This document shows, piece after piece, positions 14,713 to 22,919 of a stretch of DNA of 36,298 bases. Position numbers and translations under genes: made by a program. This DNA is from Acidimicrobiaceae bacterium (GTDB taxonomy: Bacteria > Actinomycetota > Acidimicrobiia > Acidimicrobiales > RAAP-2), in assembly GCA_003138855.1 (NCBI GenBank), contig PLHF01000121.1, positions 1 through 36,298 on the forward strand. The letters are read 5' to 3'. The notes beneath the pieces are model-generated. The model saw only the letters and a list, made by a program, of their open reading frames with translations. It had not been told where the DNA came from and did not search any database. Each line of letters begins with the position of its first letter. Position 1 is the first letter of the stretch.

Positions 14713-15768
14713 TCACGCGGGGGCCAGCAGGGAGCCGAGCACCCGCCGGCGGTGCTCGGCTGCCGAGCCCCACGCCTCGGACAGCGCCCAGGCCCGCTTG
14801 AGGAAGAGGTGCAGGTCGGACTCCCAGGTGTAGCCGATGGCGCCGTGGACCTGCAGCGACACCCGGGCCGCCTCCACGGCCGCGTCGGAGGCGCACGCCT
14901 TGGCCGCCGACGCGGACCTCGACGCATCCGGCGCACCCTGGTCGAGCGCCCATGCCGCGCCGTAGACCAGGGGACGCGCGAACTCCAGCTTCACCTTGGC
15001 GCCGGCCAACAGGTGCTTGACCGCCTGAAAGGCGCCGATCGGCCTGCCGAACTGCTTGCGCTCCTTGGCGTAGTCGGCAGCCATGACGACCATCCGGTCG
15101 GTCACCCCGAGCAGCTCGGCCGCGGTCGCCACCGCGGCCCGGTCCGAAGTGGCGAGGATGGTCGATGCGGCCCGCGACCCCGAGGCCAGCCGGGTGTCGG
15201 CGGTGGGCTCCCAGGTGACCGCACCCAGCCGCCGGGTCGGGTCGAGGGAGGTGATCGGCGTGACCTCGGCGGCGCCCGCTTCCAGGACGTGGACCTCCGG
15301 GCCGTCCTCCGGCCCCGGAGTGGTGAGCACCAACAGGTCGGCCCCGACGGCCCCGGCGATGGGTGCCGGGCACCCTGGCGGCGGGCCCACGGCGGCGGTG
15401 ATCGAACCGGCGGCGATCTCCTCCAGCCATGACCGCACGCGGGTGGCGCCAGCGGGCCCGGCGCCCTCGAGGTCGCCCAGCAGCGGTGCCGCCAGCGCGG
15501 ACGTGGCCATCAGCGGCTCGGGGAGTGCCACCCGGCCGGCCTCTTCGAGGAGCAGCACCAGGTCGAGGAGGCCGAGCCCCAGCCCGCCGTGGGCTTCGGG
15601 CACCGACAGGCCGACCACGCCGAGCTCGGCCAACGTGGCCCAGCGGGCCGTGCGTGCCGTGGGGGCGGCGAAGGCGGCGCGCAGGTCGTCGGTGGTGCAC
15701 TCCCTGGCCAGTACGCGGCGCACCGTGTCCCGGAACTCGATCTGCTGACCGGTGAATGCGAAGTGCAC
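14713..15768 (-). CDS. Acyl-CoA dehydrogenase, smaller subunit of the second FadE-type pair
   Basis: This 351-residue acyl-CoA dehydrogenase has a reduced middle domain. Markers are the N-terminal FAFTGQQIEFRDTVRR, YAKERKQFGRPIGAFQAVKH and VSLQVHGAIGYTWESDLHLF. It lacks the SEPDAGSD block. GTG 15768 is the natural start, since it begins the FAFTGQQ helix and lies 17 bp after the stop of the larger subunit; the frame is open much further upstream, but that region encodes the other gene. It parallels the 6491-7507 gene in length, motifs and position behind a larger partner. It most likely forms a heterotetramer with the 15786-16952 product. Confidence 0.88.
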   Translation of the reverse strand: MHFAFTGQQIEFRDTVRRVLARECTTDDLRAAFAAPTARTARWATLAELGVVGLSVPEAHGGLGLGLLDLVLLLEEAGRVALPEPLMATSALAAPLLGDLEGAGPAGATRVRSWLEEIAAGSITAAVGPPPGCPAPIAGAVGADLLVLTTPGPEDGPEVHVLEAGAAEVTPITSLDPTRRLGAVTWEPTADTRLASGSRAASTILATSDRAAVATAAELLGVTDRMVVMAADYAKERKQFGRPIGAFQAVKHLLAGAKVKLEFARPLVYGAAWALDQGAPDASRSASAAKACASDAAVEAARVSLQVHGAIGYTWESDLHLFLKRAWALSEAWGSAAEHRRRVLGSLLAPA

Positions 15769-15785
15769 CGCCGTCCCGCCGGTCC

Positions 15786-16952
15786 TCAGCCGCGGGGCAG
15801 CCCGAGCATGCGCTCGGCCACCACGTTGCGCTGGATCTCGTTGGTGCCGGCGTAGATGGGACCGGCCAGCGCGAAGAGGTACCCGTCGAGCCACGGCGCG
15901 TCCGCCCCCCCGTCGTGCAGCTCGGCTGCGGGGCCCAGCAGGGCCAGGGCCGCCCGGTGGATGGCGAGGTCCGTCTCCGACCAGTGGATCTTGTTGGCGC
16001 TGGCCTCGGATCCCACCGATCCCCCGTCCAGCACCCGGGTGGCGGTCCACAGCGTGTTGAGCCGGTAGGCCTCGGCATCGATCCAGGCCTGGGCCACGGC
16101 ATCGGCGGTGAGCACCGCCCGCTCCGGGTCGAGCGCGAGTCGTTCCGCATAGAGCGCCACCAGTCGGGTGGCGGCCTCGCTGTAGCGCGCCGGGCTGCGG
16201 AGGCTGAGGCCGCGTTCGGAACCGGCGGTGGCCATGGCCACGTTCCATCCCCGCCCCACGCCTCCGAGGACCTGGGAGTCGGGGACGAACACCTCTTCGA
16301 AGAAGAGCTCCGCGAATCCGGTCTCCCCGTCGATCTGGGGGATGGGCCGCACGGTGACCCCTGGGGAGTCCATCTCGACGAGGAAGTAGGTGAGTCCCCG
16401 ATGGCGCTCGGCCTCGGGGTCGGTGCGGAAGAGGCCGAAGCACCACTCGGCGAACGCCCCACGCGAGGCCCACGTCTTCTGCCCGGTCAACACCCAGCCG
16501 TCGTCGGAGTGCGCCCGCCGGGCCCGGCTGCGGATGCCGGCCAGGTCGCTACCGGCATCCGGTTCGGACCAGCCCTGGCACCAGATCTCCTCGCCCGAGG
16601 CCATCGGCGGGAGGAACCTGGCCTTCTGCTGGTCGGTCCCGAACTCGGACAGGGTGGGCGCCAACAGGAAGATCCCGTTCTGGCTGACCCGCAGGGGGGC
16701 CTGGGCGCGCCAGTACTCCTCCTCGAAGATCAACCACTCGAGGATGCCCACGCCCCGACCGCCATACTCCTCGGGCCACGACACCACCGACCACCGATCG
16801 GCGAACATGGTCCGCTCCCACGCCCGGTGGGCCTCGAAACCCTCGGCGGTGTCGAGGGACGGAAGAGCATGCGGCGCAGGTGCGTGGGCGGACAGCCACG
16901 TGCGCGCCTCCTCGCGGAACGCCTCCTGGGCGTCGGTGTAGCGCAGGTCCAT
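15786..16952 (-). CDS. Acyl-CoA dehydrogenase, larger subunit of the second FadE-type pair
   Basis: This is a 388-residue FAD acyl-CoA dehydrogenase. It contains WCQGWSEPDAGSDLAG, QKTWASRGAFAEWC, then AGSERGLSL, where the conserved Glu lines up with LSFERG of the 7523 paralogue, and the C-terminal AGTNEIQRNVVAERMLGLPRG. ATG 16952 (MDLRYTDAQEAF) is chosen because it matches the paralogue's start; in-frame ATGs at 16964 and 16976 are close alternatives with no clearer ribosome-binding site. It is the first gene of a two-gene operon, divergent from the FadA6-like thiolase with a shared control region at 16953-17053. It probably acts on a steroid-derived acyl-CoA. Confidence 0.9.
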   Translation of the reverse strand: MDLRYTDAQEAFREEARTWLSAHAPAPHALPSLDTAEGFEAHRAWERTMFADRWSVVSWPEEYGGRGVGILEWLIFEEEYWRAQAPLRVSQNGIFLLAPTLSEFGTDQQKARFLPPMASGEEIWCQGWSEPDAGSDLAGIRSRARRAHSDDGWVLTGQKTWASRGAFAEWCFGLFRTDPEAERHRGLTYFLVEMDSPGVTVRPIPQIDGETGFAELFFEEVFVPDSQVLGGVGRGWNVAMATAGSERGLSLRSPARYSEAATRLVALYAERLALDPERAVLTADAVAQAWIDAEAYRLNTLWTATRVLDGGSVGSEASANKIHWSETDLAIHRAALALLGPAAELHDGGADAPWLDGYLFALAGPIYAGTNEIQRNVVAERMLGLPRG

Positions 16953-16996
16953 CGGGGTGTCCATGGTCGGGTCCATCGGCTCGAGGGTGTCCGGGG

Positions 16997-17019
16997 AAAT
17001 CTGACACACCACCAGATTT
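16997..17019. promoter_or_regulatory. Candidate operator, copy 4 of 5, in divergent promoter region
   Basis: CTGACA-CAC-CACCAG at 17001-17015 matches the shared 15-bp operator with some mismatches on the right arm. It is embedded in a longer perfect inverted repeat, AAATCTG-N9-CAGATTT (16997-17019). It lies between the divergent acyl-CoA dehydrogenase pair and the thiolase, so one site could control both directions. Confidence 0.5.
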
Positions 17020-17041
17020 TCGGCAACCACGGCCCATCGGT

Positions 17042-17053
17042 CACAATGGCGGG
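17042..17053 (+). promoter_or_regulatory. Possible -10 element CACAAT just upstream of the thiolase ATG
   Basis: CACAAT (17042-17047) is followed by GGCGGG and then ATG 17054. The 6-nt gap would give a leaderless transcript. Alternatively GGCGGG is a poor ribosome-binding site. No good -35 is visible. Confidence 0.3.
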
Positions 17054-18259
17054 ATGCCCAACGCCGTGATCGTCGACGTGGTCCGCACCCCGGTGGGGAA
17101 GAAGAACGGCCGGTTGTCGGGCTGGCACGCCGTCGACCTGGCCGCTCAACCGCTCCGGTCGCTGATCGAACGGAACGACCTCGACCCGGCCCTGGTGGAG
17201 GACGTGATCTACGGGTGCACCATGACGGTGGGGGAGCAGGCGATGAACATCGGGCGCAACGCCGCCCTTGCCGCCGGCTTTCCCGACACCGTGCCCGGGA
17301 CGACGGTCGACCGGCAGTGCGGCTCGGCCCAGCAGGCGGTCCACTTCGCCGCCCAGGCGGTCATGTCGGGGGCGATGGACATTGTCATCGGCGGCGGCGT
17401 CGAAGCCATGAGCCGGGTTCCCATCGGGTCCACCACGGAGCCCGGTCCCGGCGAGGCATACGGCCCCACGGTGCAGGCCCGGTTCGACTTCATCCACCAG
17501 GGACTGTGCGCTGAGGAGATCGCCCATCGCTGGGGGATCGGCCGCGAGGAGATGGACCTGTTCGCCCTCCGCTCCCACGAGCGGGCAGCTACCGCCATCG
17601 CCGAGGGCCGGTTCGACAACGAGATCGTTCCGCTGGCCACCCGGCGTGCGCGCCTCGAGGACAGGGTGGCGGTGGCCGGCAGTGACCAGGGCGACCCTGC
17701 CGGCGAGGGCGTGCTGTCCTTCGACGAAGGAGTCAGGGCCGACTCCACTTACGAGAAGTTGGCGTCGTTGGCGCCGTGCTTCGTGGAGGACGGCCTGGTG
17801 ACGGCGGCCACCTCCTCGCAGATCTCCGACGGTGCGGCAGCCGTGCTGATCATGTCCGAGGAGCGGGCCGGGCAACTCGGCCTGCGACCCCGGGCCCGCT
17901 TCCACACCTTCGCGGTGGCGGCCAACGACCCGGTGATCATGCTCACCGCCCCGATCCCCGCCACCACGCGCGTGCTCGAGAAGTCGAAGCTCTCCCTCGA
18001 CGACATCGGTGCGGTCGAGATCAACGAGGCGTTCGCCTCGGTGGTGCTGGCGTGGGAGAAGGAGCACCATCCCGACATGGACAGGGTCAACGTCAACGGC
18101 GGCGCCATCGCCATCGGGCACCCCACCGGCGGGTCGGGAGCGCGGCTGATGGCCTCACTGCTCAACGAGATGGAGCGGACCGGGGCCCGCTACGGGCTCC
18201 AGACCATGTGCGAGGGCGGGGGCCAGGCCAACGCCACCATCATCGAACGGCTGGGGTAG
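17054..18259 (+). CDS. fadA6: Acetyl-CoA acetyltransferase (thiolase), FadA6-like
   Basis: This 401-residue thiolase cleaves a 3-ketoacyl-CoA with CoA. It has VDRQCGSAQQA with acyl-accepting Cys89, EINEAFASVVLAW, GGAIAIGHPTGGSGA with the catalytic His, and YGLQTMCEGGGQANATIIERL with the second catalytic Cys. The VPGTTVDRQCGS, PIPATTRVLEKS and TMCEGGGQAN segments recall mycobacterial FadA6 (Rv3556c) of the KstR2 regulon, which thiolyses a product of ring C/D opening. This assignment is from remembered sequence, not alignment. It is divergent from the second acyl-CoA dehydrogenase pair and convergent with the PAS/GGDEF/EAL gene. Presence in the same window as EchA20/IpdABC supports the assignment. 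Confidence 0.88.
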   Translation: MPNAVIVDVVRTPVGKKNGRLSGWHAVDLAAQPLRSLIERNDLDPALVEDVIYGCTMTVGEQAMNIGRNAALAAGFPDTVPGTTVDRQCGSAQQAVHFAAQAVMSGAMDIVIGGGVEAMSRVPIGSTTEPGPGEAYGPTVQARFDFIHQGLCAEEIAHRWGIGREEMDLFALRSHERAATAIAEGRFDNEIVPLATRRARLEDRVAVAGSDQGDPAGEGVLSFDEGVRADSTYEKLASLAPCFVEDGLVTAATSSQISDGAAAVLIMSEERAGQLGLRPRARFHTFAVAANDPVIMLTAPIPATTRVLEKSKLSLDDIGAVEINEAFASVVLAWEKEHHPDMDRVNVNGGAIAIGHPTGGSGARLMASLLNEMERTGARYGLQTMCEGGGQANATIIERLG

Positions 18260-18269
18260 GGCGCCCGGG

Positions 18270-18283
18270 CTCGGCGCGCCGAG
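18270..18283. terminator. Palindrome between convergent genes, possible bidirectional terminator
   Basis: CTCGGCGCGCCGAG is a perfect 14-bp palindrome, able to form a 5-bp stem with a CGCG loop, in the 31-bp gap between the thiolase and the PAS/GGDEF/EAL gene. It has no T-tract on either side. Confidence 0.35.
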
Positions 18284-18290
18284 GGGATCC

Positions 18291-21200
18291 CTACTCGGTG
18301 TCCGACTGCGGGCTCGTAGCCGCCCGCTTCTTGAAGTCGACGCGGTCCGCACGGGTCGGGCGTGACATCAGGTACCCCTGGTAGAGGTCGCAGCCGAGCT
18401 CGGCGACCCGCTGCAGTTGGATCGGCGTCTCGACACCCTCGGCCAGCACGACGAGGTCGAGGGCCTTGGAGAGCTGCACGATGGCGGCGACGATCGCCTC
18501 GTCGGTCTCGAGGATGCCCAGGCCGTCCACGAAGGACTTGTCGATCTTGAGGATCTTGACGGGCAGGTTCTTGAGCCGGGCGAGGGACGACGTGCCGGTG
18601 CCGAAGTCGTCGATGGCCAATCCGACGCCCATCTCGTGGATACCGCCGAGCGTGGCGATGGTTGCCGACGTCTCGCTCATCAGCATGCTCTCGGTGACTT
18701 CGAGCACGAGGGCCTCGGGCGGGAGACCCGAGTCGGCCAGCGCCGCGGCGATGGTGTCCAGCAGGTCGGCGTCGTTCAGCTGGTGGGCGGAGAGGTTGAC
18801 GGTGACGTAGGCATTCTCCGCACCGGGCAGCTCCCGCCGCCACTTGGCCATGGTCTGGCAGGCCTCGCGCAGGACCCAACGGCCGAGCGAGAAGATGAGG
18901 TCGGTCTCCTCGGCGAAGGGGATGAACTCCATCGGGCCCAGCAGGCCACGGGACGGGTGGTGCCAACGGACCAGTGCCTCCATCGCCACGATGCGGTCGT
19001 CGGCCACCGAGGCGATCGGCTGGTAGTGGACGGCCAACTCGTCGTGGTCGATCGAATGGCGAAGATCGTCGTAGATCTCGAGTCGGGCCACCGACTTGGC
19101 CCGGAGCGACTCGTCGAACACCTCGACCCTCGAGCGCCCCTTGTTCTTGGCCTGGAACATGGCCACGTCGGCCTGCTGCAGGATGTCCTGGGCGGTCTGC
19201 CGTCCCCGCATCACGAAGGAGACGCCTACGCTGCAGGTGACCACCACACTCCGCCCGGTGGAGAGTTGGACGGGCTCGGCCAGCAGCCTCGAGTACTCGG
19301 TGGCCAGGCTGACGGCCACATGGACGTCGTGGATGTTGCGGCACAGCACGACGAACTCGTCTCCCGAGAACCGGCTGACGACATCGCCGCCCCGCACTGC
19401 CGACTTGAACCGTTGGGCCAGGGCGAGCAGCACCTCGTCTCCGCTGGCGTGGCCGAACGAGTCGTTGACCAGCTTGAAGCGGTCGAGGTCGATGAAGAGC
19501 ACCGCCAGATTGGTCTCCCGCTGCATCGAGATGAGCAGTTCCCGTTCGAGCTCGTCGCTGAACAGCGACCGATTTCCCAGCCCGGTCAGCGAGTCGTGGT
19601 AGGCGAGCCAACTGAGCTGGGCCTCGGCCGCTTTGCGGTCGGTGACGTCGGTGAAGGAGCAGACCACCATGGGGGAGTCGTCCTGGCCGGAGCCGGACAG
19701 GAGCCGCGAGCTGAGCGACAGCCACTGCCGCCGCCCGTTGCCGTCGGAGACCCCGATGATCACGTCGTCCAGCGACTCGTTGGTGGCCAGCGTCTGCTCG
19801 TGGGGGAACATGTCGGCGGACAGCGGCTGCCCGTCCGCATCGATGGCGATCGACGACCCCGTGAAGATCTGGTGGCCGCTACCGGATTCGAGGCGATCGC
19901 CGAGGATCCGGGTGGCGGCCTCGTTCAGCGCGCAGATGTTCCCCGACTCGTCGAAGAGCACGATCCCTTCGCTCAGCGAGGCCACGACCGCCTCGTACCG
20001 CTCTTCGGCCGCCCGGCGGCCGGCCTCGGCCTGGCGGGCGTCGGTGAGCTCGGTGCACACGACGACCCAGCCGGAGGGCTGGGTGTCGTCGTCGATCAGG
20101 GGGTCGATCGAGACGAGGACGTCGACCTCGGAGCCGTCCTTGCGGTGGTGGGTCCGCTGGCCCCGCTCGAGGACGGCGGCGCTGTCGGTCCGGTTGGCGG
20201 TGACAACGGCCCCGATGGACAGGCCGGTTACCTCGTCCTCGCTCCAGCCGTAGATGGCCTGGGCGGCCTCGTTCCAGCTCTCGATCCTCCCGTCGGCGTC
20301 GATACCGATGATGGCGTCGGAGACGTGGGCCACCAGGCTGGCCCGGTAGCGGTTGGCCGCTTCGGCGGCGCGCCGCTCGGAGATGTCACGGGCGATGACC
20401 TGGTAAGCGGGCTCGCCGTTCCAGCTGGTGCGGACGCTGGTGACCTCCATGACGGTGATGCTGCCGTCGAACGACATGATCCGTGCCTCGCCGTGCTCGA
20501 AGAACTGGCCGTCCTCCGTGAGCTGGGCGAGCCGACCCGCCATGTCGGGGACGTCGTTGGGGTGCACGATGTCGGTGACGGGCATGCCGTAGTGCTCGGC
20601 GAACGCCTGGGCGTAGTCCTTGTCCTCCGCTCCCGAGAACATCAGCTTCACCGCGGCGCGGTTTCCGTACACCAGCCGCCCGTTCTGGTGGACGCACACC
20701 ACATCGGGGGAGACCTCGGTCAGCAGCCGGTAGCGCTCCACCAGGTCGCCGAGCTCGCCCTCGAACTTCTGCTGGGCGGTGACGTCGATCACCACGCCGG
20801 TGTAGAGGTGCTGCATCCGGCCGGTGGTGTCCCCGGGCCGGCCGCTCGGGACGGCCAGCGGCGAGGCCCGGACCACCACCAGGTGGTCGGTCCCGTCGGG
20901 GCAGGTCACCACCATGTGGAGGTCGAACTCGGCACAGGGCGTCCCGGCGCGGATGGCAGCCAGGATGGGTGCCAGGATGGACTCGCCGACCTCGGTGACG
21001 TTCCCGAACCCCAACCGGGCGAGGGACGGCTCACGGGGCCCGCCGGCCTCCGCGGAGCGGATACCGTCCGTCATGCCCATGAGTGATCCGCGGTGCACGC
21101 TGAAGCCGCGTGTGCCGGGTGCGAAGCCGAAGAACTCCTCGATCGGGTACGACCAGTAGACCGCATCGTATTGGCTGTCGTACACCCAGGTGACGGTCTG

Positions 21201-21332
21201 GAGCCCCTCACTGGTGAGGTCGACCTCCTGGGACAGCTCGAAGGCGTGGTCGCCGAAGACCGAATCGCCACGCTCGACCCGATCGAACGAGACCGCGTGC
21301 CTTCGACCGCCGTAGCTGCTTGCCGTGGCCAT
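18291..21332 (-). CDS. PAS-PAS-PAS-GGDEF-EAL cyclic-di-GMP signalling protein
   Basis: This is a 1013-residue soluble protein. The N-terminal ~190 residues look like a divergent PAS module, followed by PAS domains near 200-320, 330-432 and 445-565. The GGDEF domain is at about 575-740 and the EAL domain at 755-1000. The cyclase motif reads SGDEF (656-660) with an RGGD inhibitory-site motif (647-650). The EAL domain keeps EALVR (785-789), EVTES, DDFGTGTSS, LKIDKSF, EGVET and QGYLMSRP, so phosphodiesterase activity is likely. No transmembrane segment is seen. ATG 21332 is preferred over an in-frame ATG at 21383, because a sigma-28-like promoter lies between them. It is monocistronic. Confidence 0.93.
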   Translation of the reverse strand: MATASSYGGRRHAVSFDRVERGDSVFGDHAFELSQEVDLTSEGLQTVTWVYDSQYDAVYWSYPIEEFFGFAPGTRGFSVHRGSLMGMTDGIRSAEAGGPREPSLARLGFGNVTEVGESILAPILAAIRAGTPCAEFDLHMVVTCPDGTDHLVVVRASPLAVPSGRPGDTTGRMQHLYTGVVIDVTAQQKFEGELGDLVERYRLLTEVSPDVVCVHQNGRLVYGNRAAVKLMFSGAEDKDYAQAFAEHYGMPVTDIVHPNDVPDMAGRLAQLTEDGQFFEHGEARIMSFDGSITVMEVTSVRTSWNGEPAYQVIARDISERRAAEAANRYRASLVAHVSDAIIGIDADGRIESWNEAAQAIYGWSEDEVTGLSIGAVVTANRTDSAAVLERGQRTHHRKDGSEVDVLVSIDPLIDDDTQPSGWVVVCTELTDARQAEAGRRAAEERYEAVVASLSEGIVLFDESGNICALNEAATRILGDRLESGSGHQIFTGSSIAIDADGQPLSADMFPHEQTLATNESLDDVIIGVSDGNGRRQWLSLSSRLLSGSGQDDSPMVVCSFTDVTDRKAAEAQLSWLAYHDSLTGLGNRSLFSDELERELLISMQRETNLAVLFIDLDRFKLVNDSFGHASGDEVLLALAQRFKSAVRGGDVVSRFSGDEFVVLCRNIHDVHVAVSLATEYSRLLAEPVQLSTGRSVVVTCSVGVSFVMRGRQTAQDILQQADVAMFQAKNKGRSRVEVFDESLRAKSVARLEIYDDLRHSIDHDELAVHYQPIASVADDRIVAMEALVRWHHPSRGLLGPMEFIPFAEETDLIFSLGRWVLREACQTMAKWRRELPGAENAYVTVNLSAHQLNDADLLDTIAAALADSGLPPEALVLEVTESMLMSETSATIATLGGIHEMGVGLAIDDFGTGTSSLARLKNLPVKILKIDKSFVDGLGILETDEAIVAAIVQLSKALDLVVLAEGVETPIQLQRVAELGCDLYQGYLMSRPTRADRVDFKKRAATSPQSDTE

Positions 21333-21341
21333 AGGCCCTAG

Positions 21342-21370
21342 ACATCGGCCAATAAGCTGCCGGGCTTTAG
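21342..21370 (-). promoter_or_regulatory. Sigma-28/WhiG (FliA)-like promoter of the PAS/GGDEF/EAL gene
   Basis: On the minus strand, CTAAAG (21370-21365), a 15-bp spacer and GCCGATGT (21349-21342) match the FliA/WhiG type consensus TAAA-N15-GCCGATAA (from memory). The -10 ends 9 nt before ATG 21332, so the transcript would have almost no leader. A parallel element precedes the other EAL gene at 27670-27698. Confidence 0.6.
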
Positions 21371-21394
21371 CGCCGGACTGCAACGGGCCCTGGC

Positions 21395-22612
21395 TCAGTT
21401 TTCAGGCTCTCCGAGGACGATCACCGAGTTGTAGCCGCCCATGCCGATGGACGACTTCACCATCAGACCGGGCAGGCGTGGCGTGAGCCCGTCGAGCAGC
21501 CGCGGATGGCCCGGGGCCACCTGGGGCGGCGACGGGATGAACCCGGTCTGGAAGGCGTAGACCGTGGCCAGGATCTCCACGGCGGATGCCGCAGCCTGGC
21601 AGTGCCCGACCAGTGGCTTGATCGAGAAGATGCCGCGTGCCTGGGGGAACAGCTCGTCGAGCACCCGGGCTTCGGCCGCATCGCACTGGGCGGTGCCCGG
21701 ACCGTGGGCGTTCAGGTAGGCCACCTCCGACGGGTCGGCGCCCGATGCGGCCAGCGCCTCGCGGAAGCAGCGGAACACCTCGTGCAGGTCGGGCGCCATC
21801 GCCACCGCGTTGTACCCGTCCATGGTCATCGCACCGCCGAGGACCGAGGCATAGGCACCGCGGTCGTTGTTCGAGAGGACCATGGCCACGGCCGCCTCGC
21901 CCCCGACAAAGCCCCGGCTGCCCTCCTGGAAGGGCCGGCAGGCCTCGAACGGTGGGGAGTCGATCACAGCCACGCCCACGTCGGCGAAGCCACGGAGGTT
22001 CTCGGCCAGCCCGGACAGGTCGGTGGCGACCAGGATCACGTCGGAGGCGATGCCGGAGTCGAGCCACGACTTGGCGGTGATCACCCCGGCGTTGCCGGAG
22101 GCACACATGGCCGACACCGACATGGCGGGGCCGTGGAAGTCGTTCTCCTTCATGAGCATGCAGATGACCGTGGAGGGCATCATGTTGACCCACTGGCGGG
22201 CGCGCACACGTTTGGCTGTCGACCGGTGGAACTCGCTCCACATCTCCACGTCCCCGAGGACCAGGCTGTGGATCACCCCGACCACGGGGCCCGGCTTCCA
22301 TCCCCGTTCGAGGGCGTCGGTGATCGCCTCACGGGCGGCGAAGCGGAGCGCCTGCATGAAGCGGCTCGGGCCGTCACGGCGGTCGCCTTCCGCGGAGATG
22401 GTGGAGATGTAGGCAAAGCCGCCGTCGACGAAGCCCTCAGGGACCTCGGTGCGCCTCACGGCGCTCTCCCCGAGCAGGAAGCCGTCCCACATGTGCTTGG
22501 TGCCCCATCCGTAACCGGTAACCGCCCCAACGCCGGTGATGCTCATGGGCGTATCGCGGCCGGACTTAGGGGTTGGTGAGTCAGATGACGATGACCGGAC
22601 TGCGTCAGACAT
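21395..22612 (-). CDS. Beta-ketoacyl synthase (FabF/KAS-like), stand-alone
   Basis: This 405-residue condensing enzyme has the thiolase fold. It shows the nucleophile motif SAMCASGNAG with Cys170, NAHGPGTAQCD with His303, and IKPLVGHCQAA with Lys332 and His337, which is the Cys-His-His triad of FabF-type synthases, plus the C-terminal SSIGMGGYNSVIVL. The ATG at 22612 is supported by GAGGAGGT three bases upstream; the ATG at 22546 is the alternative. No acyl carrier protein, FabD or FabG lies beside it, so it is not part of a normal fatty-acid cluster. It could serve polyketide, pigment or specialised lipid synthesis. The active site looks intact. Confidence 0.9.
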   Translation of the reverse strand: MSDAVRSSSSDSPTPKSGRDTPMSITGVGAVTGYGWGTKHMWDGFLLGESAVRRTEVPEGFVDGGFAYISTISAEGDRRDGPSRFMQALRFAAREAITDALERGWKPGPVVGVIHSLVLGDVEMWSEFHRSTAKRVRARQWVNMMPSTVICMLMKENDFHGPAMSVSAMCASGNAGVITAKSWLDSGIASDVILVATDLSGLAENLRGFADVGVAVIDSPPFEACRPFQEGSRGFVGGEAAVAMVLSNNDRGAYASVLGGAMTMDGYNAVAMAPDLHEVFRCFREALAASGADPSEVAYLNAHGPGTAQCDAAEARVLDELFPQARGIFSIKPLVGHCQAAASAVEILATVYAFQTGFIPSPPQVAPGHPRLLDGLTPRLPGLMVKSSIGMGGYNSVIVLGEPEN

Positions 22613-22803
22613 CAGACCTCCTCGAGGTCACGTTGCCCGGGAATTCCCCCACCTCTTGGGCAGGTAATCAGCAATTCCGGGCTTAGGTTGGCAGGCTCTT
22701 TGGCTGTAATTCTTGGCAGTTGCTTTGTGATGCTTATTGGCTTGTCTGGTCCTGACCGCTTGTCGAGCGGGTCACCAGTATCGCTCACTCCCATGCCGGG
22801 CAC
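22612..22803 (-). CDS. Possible 63-residue leader ORF overlapping the beta-ketoacyl synthase start
   Basis: A short frame, MPGMGVSDTGDPLDKRSG and onward, ends with TGA overlapping the synthase ATG (TGATG). Such an overlap allows translational coupling. The predicted protein has no recognised family and a rather random composition, in the AT-richer gap 22613-22919. The stop overlap may be chance, because the GAGGAGGT ribosome-binding site itself encodes the last residues. Confidence 0.2.
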   Translation of the reverse strand: MPGMGVSDTGDPLDKRSGPDKPISITKQLPRITAKEPANLSPELLITCPRGGGIPGQRDLEEV

Positions 22804-22919
22804 AATGGCGGAGTAGATTTTTTCAATCGGCGATTTTCATTGACAGCCGGCAGGACACATCATTGACGTTGGAAGGACGTCGGCAACCGGTCGGGCGAGG
22901 CTCCGGGTGGCCGGCGCCC
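22613..22919. other. Intergenic stretch, AT-richer than its surroundings
   Basis: This 307-bp gap separates the beta-ketoacyl synthase from the end of ipdC. It contains the palindrome GACCTC-CTC-GAGGTC at the synthase ribosome-binding site and two CATTGAC direct repeats near 22839 and 22862. The possible 63-residue ORF is described separately. No RNA gene or convincing terminator is recognised. It presumably holds the synthase promoter, but I cannot place it with confidence. Confidence 0.4.

Noticed and set aside
18417-21086. Plus-strand frame of 889 codons opposite the PAS/GGDEF/EAL gene
   Set aside because: The minus strand carries all GGDEF and EAL motifs; the plus-strand product is low-complexity with no domain.
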